DNA of 35,696 bases from Trachelipus rathkii (taxonomy: Eukaryota; Arthropoda; Malacostraca; Isopoda; Trachelipodidae), in contig JABUQX010117120.1 in assembly GCA_015478945.1 (NCBI GenBank), positions 1 to 35,696 on the forward strand. The letters run 5' to 3'. The position numbers and the translations under genes were made by a program. A model generated the notes under the pieces. That model searched no databases, was not told the DNA's origin, and saw only the letters and a list, made by a program, of their open reading frames with translations. This document shows, piece after piece, positions 35,131 through 35,696 of this stretch; position 1 is the stretch's first letter, and the number at the start of each line of letters is the position of its first letter.

Positions 35131-35540
35131 ATAAAACCTTAATAGTTATTTAATATGAATTGGTACCATAAGAATTAGTTTATTAGTCTGTTTTTATTTT
35201 ATTTTCTAATGCCTTGTGTGAGGTTTATGTTAAAGATCCCATTTCATAAATGTTTGTTATAAGTAATAATATTAGAAAGTTTTTTTATTCTTCTTTTTTC
35301 TTTATCCTTTAATATTTGGTTGCCTTCTATCAATGTTTTTCTCCTTTGTTAAATTATGCTCGGATGTTATGTTATTACTTCATTGGGATTCGAAAATTCT
35401 TTGTGTTTTATTAAAGCCCTACTTTGTGTCTGTTTGTTATAATATGTTTATTGGCTGGATGAGTTGATGATGATAGTTGTGTTCTTGCGTGCTGATGTTT
35501 AAGTGTGTGTTTTTGGCTCACTTTCGCATGGATGTGACAT
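35131..35540. other. T/G-biased intergenic sequence, nothing recognised
   Basis: The plus strand is rich in T and, toward the right, in tgtgtgtt- and gttgatga-like words. No open frame, RNA box or transposon end is recognised. Confidence 0.4.
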
Positions 35541-35667
35541 CTATCCTTCTCTCCTCTTCTCTTCGCTCTTATCTCATTTCTTCTCTCTCTCTATCTCTAA
35601 CTCTTCACTTTTTTTCCAGTAATGTGAAAGAGCCTTCGATGTTATCTCAGTGTTTCTTCTTCTCTCT
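35541..35667. repeat. CT-rich polypyrimidine tract near the window end
   Basis: Two CT-rich runs (about 35548-35617 and 35651-35679) with tctctc and cttctt words, separated by roughly 35 bp of ordinary sequence. It has the opposite strand sense to the GA tracts at 29.6-33.0 kb. The array probably reaches close to the end of the window. Confidence 0.75.
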
Positions 35668-35696
35668 CTTCTCTCTCGGAAGGGACTCCTGGGTCT

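Overview
This window looks like intergenic DNA from a eukaryotic nuclear genome, most likely an invertebrate animal. I found no protein-coding gene I can defend. The evidence for this reading is the very high A+T content, many long and impure microsatellites of several classes (TA, TTA, CAA, CT/GA, GT, poly-A), a tRNA-like SINE head with properly spaced A and B boxes, and the absence of any long non-repetitive open frame. The SINE-like piece at about 27.37-27.49 kb, and more weakly a minus-strand piece at about 33.72-33.78 kb, remind me of tRNA-derived SINEs of cephalopod molluscs. That is recollection plus inference, not a database result.

Layout. From 1 to about 12.8 kb is an A/T 'sea' made almost only of TA, TAT, TTA and ATT words. 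It is broken by islands of more complex sequence (about 1.19-1.76, 2.46-3.04 and 4.08-5.93 kb, plus small ones at 6.35, 10.33, 11.84 and 12.59 kb). From 12.8 to 20.2 kb the sequence is less monotonous, with several moderately GC-containing islands (14.14-14.56, 15.83-16.52, 18.2-19.0, 19.3-19.6 kb). At 20.10-20.22 kb there is a sharp GC spike, followed by a short sequence that resembles a hAT-type transposon end.

From 22.2 to 25.2 kb comes the most striking structure: about 3 kb in which the plus strand is almost free of G. It consists in order of CT tracts, a TTA tract, a TAA tract, and a 2-kb degenerate CAA array that carries a recurrent short motif. From 25.8 to 26.4 kb there are two more CT tracts that share an identical 11-base left flank. 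At 27.15-27.91 kb sits a compact cluster of repeats: a roughly 30-bp minisatellite, a T-rich tract with regular G, a tRNA-like SINE head, and a 209-bp unit tandemly duplicated at about 90% identity with the same 5-base word at each boundary. From 28.2 to 35.7 kb, TA arrays alternate with GA, GT and poly-A tracts and with more balanced single-copy islands (28.52-29.28, 32.0-32.9, 33.66-34.0 and 34.22-35.04 kb). The window ends in another CT tract.

No genes act together here. What can be described is repeat content, strand asymmetry and a few degraded mobile-element pieces. All open frames of 60-142 codons are either translations of simple repeats or short frames in unrecognised sequence.
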